Assembly (NCBI GenBank): GCA_035079385.1
Contig: JAVHKY010000037.1
Location: 3,534,001-3,598,000, forward strand
Direction of reading: 5' to 3'
From: Aspidiotus rigidus
Lineage: Eukaryota > Arthropoda > Insecta > Hemiptera > Diaspididae
DNA length: 64,000 nucleotides
Part shown: in pieces, positions 23,836 to 34,330 of the stretch
Layout of the letters: every line of letters starts with the position of its first letter
Position numbering within the stretch: the first letter of the stretch is position 1
The notes under the pieces: model-generated
What the model saw: the letters and a program-made list of their open reading frames with translations, nothing else
Told to the model about the DNA's origin: nothing
Databases searched by the model: none
Program-made: the position numbers and the translations under genes

Positions 23836-25116
23836 TACCGTAATACTCATAATCTTATTTATTAATAAATGAAATAGTGGTCCTATTTGAATTATTAGAT
23901 GTGTACATCTTTTGATGAAGAAATATTTGTTAATATTAAATGAATAATAAACGCATTCAATGCCAGAATTTATTGCTCGACTCGTCGAGATACTCGCATC
24001 TGGATGGATTGTCACGTGTCTACATGTAATAACGAGTGTCGCATGTTTCCTCATGATGATTATATACAGTAATACCAAAAATATAAATCTATATCAAGTT
24101 GACAAGTGCATCAATATGGCGCACGATACAAAGCAATTAAATAACAATAATGAGCGTTCAGTTTTGCAATTAACCCATCTTTCGGCATACCGTGTATCTT
24201 ACCAGAGGTGGATTAGCCCAATTCAAAAATGAAATACTGTGACATCAATACTGTACATAAAACCATAATTTTATTAGAGCAAAACAGCAGGATTCATACT
24301 TGTATGTTGTTTCACTCGATATATCGATTCTATACAAGGCTGATTCCGCTCGTTCGCCCTCATTATTGGTCTAGTATAATAAGCCAACTATTCTGCATCA
24401 AGTCAAGGATTCCTCGCAAATTTTCTGAGAGGGGAAGTTGAGACTTGCATATTCCCAATAGATGGCTGAAGTGCTGGTGAAGACATTAAGAAGAGAGAAT
24501 CCTAAAGACATCAACCAGTTTTTAAACCATCCTGTGGCGTCATCATCATCCGTTGAATCTGCTTGTGACGCCATCAGTTTGCAACGCCATCGCCTTGAAT
24601 TTGCCTAAGACGTCATCAACATTTCTCTCGTTTGACAGAGGCTTAATATAACCCACTACATGGTATGCTAAGCCTAGTTTAGACCTAGTCTAGTATTAGT
24701 ATAGTGTAGCATAGGCATACGCTGGCCCTAATTTAGGACTAGTATAGCCTAGTATACTGTATGCCAAGTTATACTAGCCCTAATTAGGTCCTTAAAGAGC
24801 TAATATAGTCTACAATACTGTATGCTAGACTAGATCCACGCCGTCTCGAAAGAATTTAAATATAAACCGTCTGGAGGAATGTGAAACTATCTACGCACAG
24901 AAAAAATCACGTCATGACCAGTCAAACGACATACTCGTATCTGCTACCCTTCTAAGGCTCCTCACGCGATTCATCTTAGATGACGATTCACCAAGCTATA
25001 ATTCTCGCTTCATCGTACTTCATCTCTACACTGCCACGCTGTTTCATTTGTTTTCGTCTTGACGATGGGATATGTTGTTCTCCAAAACCTAGTCAACCTT
25101 TTTCAAAACTCACGGG
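23836..25116. other. unannotated sequence with a CTAG/TATA block
   Basis: 23836-24330 shows nothing recognisable. At 24340-24375 the GCTCGTTCGCCC word and at 24650-24840 repeated CTAGTATA-type words mark a family A-like block without its end motif. Near 24536-24620 GTCATCATC and GACGTCATCAAC words recall the TGACGTCA repeats. Confidence 0.5.
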
Positions 25117-25164
25117 AAATAAAGAATCGAATCGATACGTTCTTCTAATTTATGGTTATTCATA

Positions 25165-25287
25165 TTACCAAGAAGAGTGTACACCCGAAGGTGTAGCAAA
25201 TTATATTGAACCACAAGAGAAACAGCCGCTAAACGTTTTCGGTTAAACAACCATCATCGGAGCGTAAACGAAAGCGACTGAATCCAA
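25165..25287 (-). repeat. PLE copy 2 terminal repeat, 3' side
   Basis: 123 bp, identical without mismatch to the reverse complement of 27299-27421 (starts TTACCAAGAAGAG, ends GACTGAATCCAA). Read in the element's sense it contains CCGATGA, a GGTT-GTTT-AACC stem and GAAAACG, a hammerhead-like core. Confidence 0.93.
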
Positions 25288-25320
25288 CATCAACAAAGAC
25301 AGAGGGAGTTAACCAGAAGA

Positions 25321-27238
25321 TCATGATTTAACCAGCGAGTCATCGAAGCTTGAATCATTCTCATATAGTAGCTCAATCAGACCCTCTTCAGGAATGAACC
25401 TGTTTAAAACCGTGAAGTCTTCGTTATTCCGGTGTCGTATGATTTCTATATTTTCTAAAGCCAGCCGTTTAAAATATGAGTTCTCCCTATGGAGGAGGAT
25501 ACCAGAACCTTCCTTGAATTTATGACCACTCTCGAGTAGATGATCAGCAAAAGCCGACTCACCCAAATGACCCTTCTCCCACGCTTTTTTATGCTCCTCA
25601 ATTCTTATTTGGAGCTGACGCCCGGTCATCCCTATATAAATACCTGGGCAATCGTTGCAGGCTATACTGTATACCCCACTTCTCTCGACTGGAGGAATCG
25701 GGTCCTTCAATTTCACAAATAAACTTATTACAGTATTAATATTATAAAACGCCGGCCGGAACCCAAAAGGACCGAGTACCCGGCCCAACTTCAACGAAAA
25801 CCTGCCCAAGTAAGGGAGTTTAATCCAACGTTTTCTACTGTTATGCAAATCCCTAGGGAGGGAGGTGGTAGAATCGAGGCATTTTCTCGTAAGCCTCCTT
25901 CGGATCATTAAATCAATGTCCACTCGAACTTGGTTCACTCTGGCCAAGTACTTAATCGTTCCTAGTTCCTTCTGGAAAGCATCCTGACTCAAGGGAATAC
26001 TAGTCAGTCGATGTATCAAGCTATTGAAGGTAGCGATCTTGTGTGCAGCGGGGCAGAAAGATGAGCCATGGATTGTTATATCAGTCGAAGTTTCTTTTCT
26101 ATAAATACCAAATTCATGGACGCCATCTCTAATAAATATGGACAAATCCAAGAAATTTATTATTAAGCTGCCAACTTCCAGAGTGAATTTTATGGAAGGA
26201 TATCGGCCATTTAAGTAAGAAAGGAACTCACTAAGGAGTTCCACTGGGCCAGTCCACGCGCACAATATGTCGTCTACATACCTATGCCAGTAAAAGACGT
26301 AATTTAGAAGTACCTGGCCCGAAGAAAACAATTCGACTTCAAATCTGGACATGAAAACCTCCGATATTAATGAGCCCAAAGGGGACCCAATAGGGATCCC
26401 CACTTCTTCTGGAAATTCGAAAAATTTTCCCTCAAATTTACAAAAATTGGGAGTCCAACAAACTCTCAGAAGGTCGAAGAATTCTACCAATTCCTCATGA
26501 GGGACACCAGTTTTACAAGCAATTCGCCCATATGTTGGATTGCGACAGCCTTCGGGATGTGAGGAAATAATCCCACCACATCAAAGGAACATAAAATCGT
26601 TTCCTCAGGGAGGCTTATATCCTTCAACCTCTCCGTTAACGAACGTGAGTTTAATACTGAGTGAGGGGAGGTATAATTTACTCGCGATTTGAACCATCTA
26701 TCAATAAATTTAGCTAACAAATAAGTTGGCGACGAGACAGATGACACGACCGGCCGCATTGGTACATCTTTTTTATGTACTTTGGGTAATCCATATAGGA
26801 GGGGAGGAACCGGGTTAGGCTCCAAGAGAGCTTTCTTTCTCCGAGGACTCTTAATAATCACACTACAATTATTAATAGTGTTCCTCACCTCTTTGACAAA
26901 ACTGGGGAAACAGAAGAGGCTATTCTCCTTAGCGCCACATTGTTCCAGCACTTCAGAACCCCGGGTACATAAGAGGACTTCTCCATAATCACTATGGCGT
27001 TACTTTTTTCCGCCTTGGTAAGGATTAAGCCCTCCTCCCTGACCTTCCTCTTTAATGCTTTAATCACCTCACTACAGGCATTACTTATGCGGGCGAGGGG
27101 AGTGTTGCAAACCATTTCGGCGAACTTTTTTTGGATATTCACTCCAGGTCCAATTTTGACTGTCAGGTCAGCTACTACGTTGGCCAGTATCTCTTGGGTC
27201 TTAAGGGGAGGGAGACCAAATTTCAACCCTTTCTCCAA
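25321..27238 (-). pseudogene. PLE reverse transcriptase with GIY-YIG endonuclease
   Basis: Three overlapping frames form one protein of about 610 residues, close to the usual PLE length. First frame (27238-26885): N-terminal region ending in KSNAIVIMEKSSYVPGVLK. Second frame (26951-26484): LYGLPKVHKKDVPMRPVVSS (fingers) and ILCSFDVVGLFPHIP (box A). Third frame (26490-25321, 389 residues): box B GIPIGSPLGS (31-40), box C YVDD (71-74), INFLDLSIFI (111-120), then the endonuclease GVYSIACNDCPGIYIG (272-287) with the following RQLQIRIEEH. The two breaks, near 26945 and 26510, look like single small indels. Catalytic aspartates and the GIY-YIG core are intact, so the copy died recently. It belongs to a different PLE lineage from copy 1. 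Confidence 0.9.
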
Positions 27239-27298
27239 CAGATATAACTCATCACTATCAAACTGAACTTTACTATAATTAATAATGCGTGGCTGGAA

Positions 27299-27421
27299 TT
27301 GGATTCAGTCGCTTTCGTTTACGCTCCGATGATGGTTGTTTAACCGAAAACGTTTAGCGGCTGTTTCTCTTGTGGTTCAATATAATTTGCTACACCTTCG
27401 GGTGTACACTCTTCTTGGTAA
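27299..27421 (+). repeat. PLE copy 2 terminal repeat, 5' side (inverted)
   Basis: The exact inverted partner of 25165-25287. On the plus strand CCGATGATGGTTGTTTAACC runs into GAAAACG, the same ribozyme-like stem, here facing away from the coding direction of the element. Confidence 0.93.
27326..27352 (+). ncRNA. hammerhead-like core in PLE copy 2 repeat (candidate)
   Basis: CCGATGA, stem GGTT-GTTT-AACC, then GAAAACG. It is repeated identically inverted inside 25165-25287. The conserved hammerhead order CUGANGA, stem II, GAAA is met with one deviation (CC for CU). The flanking helices I and III were not verified. Confidence 0.45.
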
Positions 27422-27432
27422 AATAAAGAATC

Positions 27433-28399
27433 CGTAAGCCGGCAGGAAACCTGTTTTATGGGGCACTTTGGATCTGAAAAATAAGATTGTAACGTCACAA
27501 GGTTGACATATGACGTCATCAAATTATGACGTCACAGGCCCGGACTTTGGAGCTCTTTACAATCGGAGGAAAACTTGAAAAAAATTGATCGATAACGTCA
27601 TCAGATTGTGACGTCACAAAGCTAACCTATGACGTCATCGAACATAGGCTCCGACCCCCCCAAGCTGTACATGATATGAGGAGGACTTGTAAAAATTTCC
27701 ACTCTCGAACTATTTACAATGGGAGAGGGACTTGAAAAAATTTCGACCTTCGAGATATATATGATAGGAGAGGGACTTGGAAAATTTTCGAGCTCCGAGT
27801 TTTGCAGGCCGGTGGATGCTGGATATTTTTTCCGGACCCCACTCCCCGATAAAACAAGTTCCCTGTTAAGAATCCGCATCTCAAAAACTGTTTTCAACAG
27901 GGAGGTTGATCTATAGAGGGCGGGGGCGGGGTGTCGGACCCGGCAACCTCAAGGTCGTATCGTATATAGCTTGAAGGTTGAAATCCTTCCAAGTCTCCCA
28001 TATCATATATAGCTCCAAAGTCCGGGTTTGTGACGTCACAATTGATAAAGTCATAGGTCAACCTTGTGACGTCATGGATCAGTTTTCTCAAGTTCCGATT
28101 CTCTCGAATGGTATGCGTTTCCAAGTCCGTGCCCCATAAAACAGGTTCCCTGCCACCCCTCGTTCAACTCCGTTAAAGAACCATTGAGTTTTTTTGTGTT
28201 TCTAAGTGCCACTTCTATCATAATATAGAGCTCCGAGGTCGAAAATTTTACGACCTAATCTCCTATCGTATCTTGAAGGTCGAAATTCAAAAATTATACA
28301 ATTTTTCTGGATCCTCCCTAACAGCACTGTACCACGTATACCTTTCGTAATAACTTCAAAAACAATCAAAATACAACTGGTAAGTTAATTCGTAGGATA
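27433..28399. repeat. dispersed repeat block (family B and TGACGTCA words)
   Basis: Repeated ~45-bp units (27650-27800) combine GAGGGACTTGAAAAAATTTC with a GATATATATGATAGGAGAGG-type word. TGACGTCA or TGACGTCATC cores lie near 27507, 27527, 27617, 28030 and 28070. The word CATAAAACAGGTTCCCTGCC lies at about 28135-28154, and its inverted form at about 27449-27465. The same words recur near 29.6, 32.7, 37.1, 38.3, 45.4, 59.0 and 61.2 kb. No coding signal. Confidence 0.65.
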
Positions 28400-28628
28400 C
28401 GGGAAGCATAATTGCGGCTCATATCGAATGAAGAGAATTGATCTCCAGCAAGCCGTCTTGCTTCTTTGTGAAAATTCCTTTCGTCGACGGTTAGCCCTCG
28501 AACACATTGAAATTGTTCGTCATTTCATCAACGAGAATGTTATACTTTTGAATCGTTTCTCCCCTGAGAAAGATCTCATCAAACAATTCTATACTCCCTC
28601 TCCTCCCAACGACTTTTCATCATCATAA
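28400..28628 (+). pseudogene. PLE fragment, C-terminal end
   Basis: The frame reads FRRRLALEHIEIVRHFINEN, then VILLNRFSPEKDLIKQFY. It matches the extreme C-terminus of PLE copy 2 (YFKRLALENIEIIRHRNNED, then TVLNRFIPEEGLIELLY). Only this distal piece remains; the GIY-YIG core is missing. It lies on the plus strand, opposite to copy 2 and about 1 kb beyond its 5' end, so it is an independent insertion of a related element. Confidence 0.75.
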
Positions 28629-28639
28629 TTTTCCTATCA

Positions 28640-29010
28640 CCCTAGGTCTTTTCATTTTTCTACGTTCCTTGTCTCTCTTTCGACTTAGCATAGTTCTATT
28701 TTGGTGTTCGTCTTAGACGAAAACGTAGAGTATCTTCCTTCGGACGCCACAAAAGCCCTTAAGTTTTAACGGTAGGCTCTTCGTCATTACTGAATGGAGA
28801 CTCCTTCTCACATTCATTTGGCGGCACATTTTCAAGTAATTCTGCGTTATTTGCACACCATTTAGTTAATGGAAGATTTGCTTGGTTCAGAACCTCTGTA
28901 AGATCTTTTTTCAATTTCTGTACTTCAGGAACAAAATCTCTTCCTGTGAGTACATCAATGGAGAAGAGCTGAACTTGCTAGTGGATGAGTCTCAAAATCA
29001 GAATTTCTTA
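28640..29010 (-). pseudogene. BEL/Pao retrotransposon reverse transcriptase fragment
   Basis: Read on the minus strand from about 28985: FSIDVLTGRDFVPEVQKLKK, then DLTEVLNQANLPLTKWCANN, AELLENVPPNECEKESPFSN and, after a frameshift, GLLWRPKEDTLRFRL. The order VDD-LTG, then W-A/C-N, then LG-W-P-D-F is that of the BEL/Pao RT palm and connection. The first catalytic box has decayed (SIDVLTG for YVDDVLTG). No start codon is expected because this is an internal slice. It abuts the PLE fragment at 28628. Confidence 0.72.
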
Positions 29011-31560
29011 AATGAATGTCAAGTCGATAAGTACCATGAACTGAATTTCTGCTATCATGAGGCAACGTCCTTCCTTTCGAAAATAATAAAGAATCAAAAT
29101 CTTTACTTGTCGCATTTATAATTCAAGTAAACGCACTCAATTTCAGCAAATGCACTTAATATTAAACATTTCTTCACAGCGTTCCAAGATTCAGCATCAC
29201 GTGATTCGCGCCGGCCCCCGGAAGATGGACGAAACGCAGGAAATTAATTATAATTACCGAGCAATTATTATTGTTACTGACGTACTCTTGATCTAACTTC
29301 AAAATTGTTATTGTTTATAAGGATTTCTTATTGTAACGTTTTTTCACTATACGAGATTCTTTGAACATCTTTCATTTTTGTAGCTGACCGTTTGGTCGAA
29401 AATAAATTCAAATTTTCACGTTTTTTCACAATTTTGTCGTTCGTTCGATTTTGTATTTTTCGGATTTTTACGAATTTTACAATTTTCGATATTTAAATAC
29501 GACCTTGTCGTTCCTTTGATCTTGCACGAATTTTAATTCTGTGCGGTAGTAAAAGATTATTCGATTGACTTTGATTTTCCTCTCTTCATTTGCTACGTCA
29601 ATATTTTTCAGATCCCAGGTACCCCATAAAACAGGTTCCCTACCACCGCTCATTTAACTCTATGAAGAACCCGTGAATTTTTCCACAATTTTACCCTTAT
29701 TTTCGAACCTTACCGACATATTTTACTTTTTTATTATTCGTTTATGTTCATTTTTCATTGAGCCCCGGCAAGCCAAGAGGCCCTATGCATCCGCGTAAAA
29801 AAACAAAAATTAAAAATAAATGATTAAATGAAAAATAAAGTTTCCTACCGAACAGTAGATTGTGATGTACGACTCGAGACACATACGAGGAGTTATATGT
29901 CGAAAGAATTCAAATTCTTCTGGAACGGATGCCTTCTCCACAAATAACTCCACATATTCTGTGTCACCTTATATTTTTAAGATTTCTGTGCAGTCCTCGC
30001 GAGTTTTATTGCTAAATAGTATTCGAAGAAGTTTCTTCTCGATACTTCAATAATTGTAATATAGGGTGCACCAAGAAATTGTTGACAGTTGAATGGGGAT
30101 TTGGATTAAATTTGTCGTAGCGTAAAAAGGCGAAACGTTAGATGTACAGTTTGAACGTACAAAATTTGTATCTCAATTTTATTTTTAAATTGCACCAAAT
30201 ATGTACAAAGTTTCTAAGTCTTCTCTGAACTGAGCTATGGACCAAAATGTGCCAATATTCCCAAAAACTTCAATATTATACTTGATTTGAAAATGAAATT
30301 CAACGCTGATTTCGAACATAATACGTAAATAACCATATGAAGCTTGAAAATGGAGGAATTTTCAGGTTCTTGTTTGGCAAACATCGCAAATTGGTCAATT
30401 TTTGGCACATTTCGGTCCAATGACGACTCAAATGAGAGAATAATATGCATGCGACCAGAACGTGTAGAATAATTTGCCTATATTCACGCCTACATTTTGT
30501 CGCAACGCATAACAGCTACTCGTGTGTACAGCGGTAACGATTCTAAAACGCTGAAGAAGAACGACGATACGCAAGCTAAATCTTTTTGTCTGCTGTACGT
30601 TTTCACCGTGAAAACTTTAATTTCGTACATTTATTTATCCGTTTCTTTTTGTACGCATGCATGAGATAAAAAAATCCATGCTCATTATAAAAAGGATCCG
30701 CCACCAAATTTTGAAATCATAGTACTCACCGAAAAAACGGTATTTTCTCAGTCGACCGATGGAAGTCCGTTGATGACCGTCTCGATCTAACGCAAAAAAT
30801 AATAAAAACAAATAAATAAAAACAAAACAGCAAATTAGGAAGCATAAAATCAAAAATCAAAATAAAGCCGTGGCGTACTCGAGAATCTCCTCGATGGAAA
30901 AAAGATGGGGAAGGGAGAGTCAAAAAAGTTTTCAGAGATAAAACTCCACTATAAAAGAAAAAACGAAACAAAAATGTTTTCTAAAAGTTTATCGATAAAT
31001 TTAAGGGTGTCGGGACATATGCACGAAGTAGGCTATAATTTAGTATTCTTTGTGAGGAAAGAGATCGTTCAATTCATCGTGAAAACGAACGGCTCTGAGG
31101 GAGATCATATCCTTAATCCTTTCCTACGAGCACGCCACCGAAATAAAGCTATAGTCGCAGCTACGTAGAAAGATAGTAAATGAAATAAAAAAAAATCAAG
31201 GAAGCTTTACTAATTCTAGCAAGCAATAAAAAGCTTACAAGAAGAAGAAAAAAAAAAACTAAGTGCACGATATCAAAATTTAACGACTTTCTGTTTGGTA
31301 TATACTCAGCAAAATGCACTTCGCAATATACACAAGATGGCGTAAAATTGATTCAAGAGAATCACACCATGAAAATAGCAATTCTCGCGAGGGCGAAAGA
31401 TAAACAATCGAACGACCTATTTTTGTAGACTACAATATTGCTGTCACAAATCAATGATAAATTTATTGCGATTCATAACTAGGATGTAAAAACAAGGTGG
31501 AACACTATTTGTGAATATACGACGATATCTCTCGGAATTGTCAGTCGTACGTTCTTTCGT
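29011..31560. other. unannotated sequence
   Basis: At 29623-29680 there is one family B word (ACCCCATAAAACAGGTTCCC). At 30063 the sequence GGGTGCACCAAGAAATTGTT loosely resembles the inverted right end of the mariner remnant (GTGGTCCAAAAGTCGTTGCA) and could be a mariner-like end. Elsewhere small frames carry no recognisable domain. Confidence 0.4.
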
Positions 31561-31569
31561 TCGACTATT

Positions 31570-32655
31570 TGGTTTTCAAATCCATTTACCAGCTATACAT
31601 ATACGACCCTCGAATCAAGACTAGTGCTGCACCACTGCGAGTACGCTTTTCGAAAAATGTTGAAGGGAAGCGAATACGAGAAGTGATGGAGGAAATGCGA
31701 ATTTGTTCGATAATAATTTTGAGGAACCTGGAACATCTTCCCGTAAAGGATGTCTCCAGGTCGAAATGTCGCGCGCGTCGTTTATTCGCGGAAGACGTCG
31801 GTTAAAATTTGAATGCTACATTCCCAGACTGATTCACGCTTTGAATGAAGATGATTTTGACAGGAGGGTTCAGTATTGTGAGATTATGAAGAACCAGCTA
31901 CTCGCCGTCCTAACTTTCTTTTCATCGATCTTGTGGACGGATGAGGCCCAATTTAAATTATCGGGTCACGTGAACCGACATAATTCGGTCTATTGGGATA
32001 CGGTAAATCCCCATATCACGATTCAAAAACAATTGAATCAACCCGGACTCACAGTTTGGGGTGGGATCGCGGATTATGGCGTTTTTGGTCCTTACTTTTT
32101 CGAAGGTACGGTAACCGGTTCAAGCTACCTACACATGCTTCAAGAGTATCTGTTGCCCGGGTTGAGGGAGCTCGATAATTTTGGAACAATTTACTTTCAA
32201 CAAGACGGTGCTCCCCCTCATTACCCAGTCGCGGAAAGCAATTTCATTGATGAAGCGTTCGTCGCGGTTCGGTGGAATGGCTAGCTCGCTCCCCCGACTT
32301 GACCCCTATGGATTTTCTTTTGGGGTGTTGTGAAGGATAAAGTCTTCGCTCGGAACCCCCGTACACTCGCAGAGAGAGGGTTACATTTATGACGCGTTCG
32401 CGGACATTGAGGACGACTCGCTTCTCCGACGTCGCGTGATGGAAAATTGTATTGACCGTCTTGACGACTGAGTCAATAACAAAATTCGACAGTTTGAACA
32501 CCTGTGCTGATTTTGTATTGAAATTTAAAATGTGAGTTCCTGAATGTTTTTTCTTCAATTTGTATTTTATTTCATCAAATTATCACGACTGATTCTCGAG
32601 TAATGGCCGATTTTATGGTGTGCAACGACTTTTGGACCACTCGGTATAATAGGAG
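31570..32655 (+). pseudogene. mariner/Tc1 superfamily transposase (DDE type)
   Basis: The N-terminal HTH region is split over two frames (REVMEEM, then PGTSSRK, EMSRASFIRGRRRLKF). Next come IPRLIHALNEDDFDRRVQYC and the catalytic WTDEAQFKLSGHVNRHN (first D, about 31937-31985). VYWDTVNPH and LTVWGGIADYGVFGPYFFEG follow, then FQQDGAPPHY (second D, about 32198-32227) and, after a frameshift near 32280, LARSPDLTPMDF (third D, about 32285-32320). The family with QQDGAPPH is common in insect genomes. Minus-strand GTCCAAAAGTCGTTGCACAC near the right end (32620-32639) is probably the right TIR, followed by TA. Several frameshifts inactivate it. Confidence 0.82.
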
Positions 32656-33389
32656 AGGGACTGAGAAGAAAATTTCAAGCCATAATATATGATATAGGAA
32701 GGAATAGGACTTTGAAAAACACCATGACGCAAGGGAGTCACGAAAACGTAAGAATATTCAAGATTTCGATTTGAATCCTCAATACCAAAACCAATTCAAC
32801 CCATAGAACAGGTTCCCTGCGTTCCTCGTTCAACTTTGTAAAGGAAGCCGTAATTTTTATTCTATTCAATTTTTTTCATAAAAACGAGCCCTATGGGCTA
32901 CGAATTAAGTGGTGGTGTAGAAACAGGTGGGTTGGAGGTCGCCAAACTGTCAGGCGTTATCAGAAGCAACTGGTTTCACAAGTATGCTGCCTAGAACATT
33001 GTAAATTTTTACTGTACCCACCATTTTTTACAACAAATCTTTTGATGCTCACTTTTTTCACAATATCTTATTACATACATACACGTAAGACTCTGAGGTT
33101 CGTCACGCAAACTTGTTTATACCCCGATTCATAGTCCCTTCAAAAAATCGATAAGCACACGGTTATTTATAATTCTCGCCACTACTAAAATTACCTGCGA
33201 GTTCCAGTGTAACGCTACCTAACTGTCATGAAAATGGTACGTTCTTGCACCCCCCACGGGGAACCCACCACCACAGAAAAATGACAGGCTGATCGTTTAC
33301 CATGGAGTTTAAAGGTTCGATGACTTAACTCTTGGGCATTTTGTTTTCCTTGACGCTCTTGGTGGTGTGATGAATCCCTCCTTTTTTTC
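32656..33389. repeat. family B repeat words, otherwise unannotated
   Basis: 32650-32720 has the GGAGAGGGACT and ATATATGATATAGGAAGG words. 32797-32850 has CATAGAACAGGTTCCCTGCG, then CCTCGTTCAACTTTGTAAAG. The remainder to 33389 shows nothing, except a short CACCCCCCACGGGGAACCC run near 33246. Confidence 0.5.
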
Positions 33390-34330
33390 ACTCGTCACGA
33401 GAATTGCCGCTCATTGAATCTGCAGAAGCTGAGCAAAAATTTTTTCCCCGCAAAGTTCAGTCTCGCGCCAGATCGCCTGCGCCAAATCGAGCGGGCACGG
33501 AATATGGAAGCGGAGTTTCTCGTACGGAAAGATGAGATGTTATCCTTAATCGAGACTTCATATCCCGTTCTAGGTCCCGAATTGAGCCCGTCCATGTGAT
33601 GGAGAAGGTAGGAGGGAAATTCTGAAGAAATTCATGTACAAAATTAGCTATTGTAAGATCGAGATGGATGTCAGAGATAAGGGTTGACCAAGAAAAAGTG
33701 GATGAAAAAATAGGAAGTAAGGGCCGAAAAGTTTAAGATGAGTGCCTAGATGGGATGAATTAATGTGGGCTGAGAGCATTTGAAAAGATGGAAATACTTG
33801 GGTATTGGGCTGTGAGTGGAAGAGCACGGTAACGGGGAGCAGGAACCTTAGCGCATATAGGCTGAGTGAAGGACTGATGTATTAGCGCGTCAAGGGTCAA
33901 ATGGAGTCCAGCAATTTAGAGGTCGTTTTCTTTGTATGTATGTAAATTGGAAAGACGTAGTCAAGTTGGGAACGTATTAGATTATAGGAGCTAGTTGGAG
34001 CAGGAGTTCACGGTTACAGCCGGTGCAGGGGTTAGATACGCACTCGTATTTGAGAACGTTCAAGAAATTCAGGCATTTTGCTCTTCGGGTTTTGATGTGA
34101 AGGGGCCAGGAGGTTTTGGAATCGTCAAGGAATTTGTATGGCAGAGGATTGGATGGTAATTGTAATATCCTGTAGATTCTGATGTAGGGCGTAAGTATCA
34201 TTTTTTGGAACACTACCAGAAGTGTTTTCTCGTCTAAAAATCGAAATCTATGGTCAAATAACAATTGAGAGATTTTGTCGAGGGTTAATTAGAGTAGTCT
34301 GGCAGCTCGGGGGAGGGTTGAGGGTAATAG
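33390..34330 (-). pseudogene. non-LTR RT thumb plus RNase H remnant
   Basis: Minus strand. 34264-33977 reads FDHRFRFLDEKTLLVVFQK, then ILQLPSNPLPYKFLDDSKTS, WPLHIKTRRAKCLNFLNVLK and NPCTGCNRELLLQL. This is the typical non-LTR order after the RT active site (KT-CVF, then P-Y-FLG-FD-KL-W-HI, KC-K-LN-LK, G-R-LL-LY). About 400 nt further on, 33595-33400 reads HMDGLNSGPRTGYEVSIKDN, then ISSFRTRNSASIF. This resembles the RNase H start (Y-TDGS, then G-G, then F-AE). An RNase H places it with the I/R1/LOA-type elements. The intervening stretch is full of stops. Confidence 0.62.

Larger units (their letters stand above)
25129..27420 (-). mobile_element. Penelope-like element, copy 2, with inverted terminal repeats
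   Basis: The best preserved element in the window. Its minus-strand coding region is enclosed by two identical 123-bp repeats in opposite orientation (25165-25287 and 27299-27421). Outside lies a 12-bp direct repeat, AAATAAAGAATC, at 25117-25128 and 27421-27432, a candidate target duplication. If it is real, a 36-bp extra tail (25129-25164) lies beyond the left repeat, and the right copy shares one base with the right repeat. Penelope-type elements are known for terminal repeats in either orientation and for short extra tails. Only two frameshifts break the ORF. Confidence 0.9.

Noticed and set aside
25100..25246. Frame ending in GVANYIEPQEKQPLNVFG, repeated at 27340-27522.
   Set aside because: Both are translations of the identical PLE terminal repeat, not a conserved protein.
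28711..28745. Third hammerhead-like stem (TTCGTC-TTA-GACGA then AAACG) downstream of the PLE fragment.
   Set aside because: On the minus strand the same bases encode the BEL/Pao RT segment KEDTLRFRL, so the resemblance is probably chance.
30626..30971. Overlapping Phe-rich minus-strand frames resembling membrane proteins.
   Set aside because: A/T-rich sequence read antisense gives Phe/Leu/Ile-rich chance translations; no motif.
30063..32655. Taking 30063-32655 as one full mariner element with matching TIRs.
   Set aside because: The left candidate end matches the right only loosely (about two thirds of ~24 bases) and would leave 1.5 kb of unexplained sequence before the transposase.
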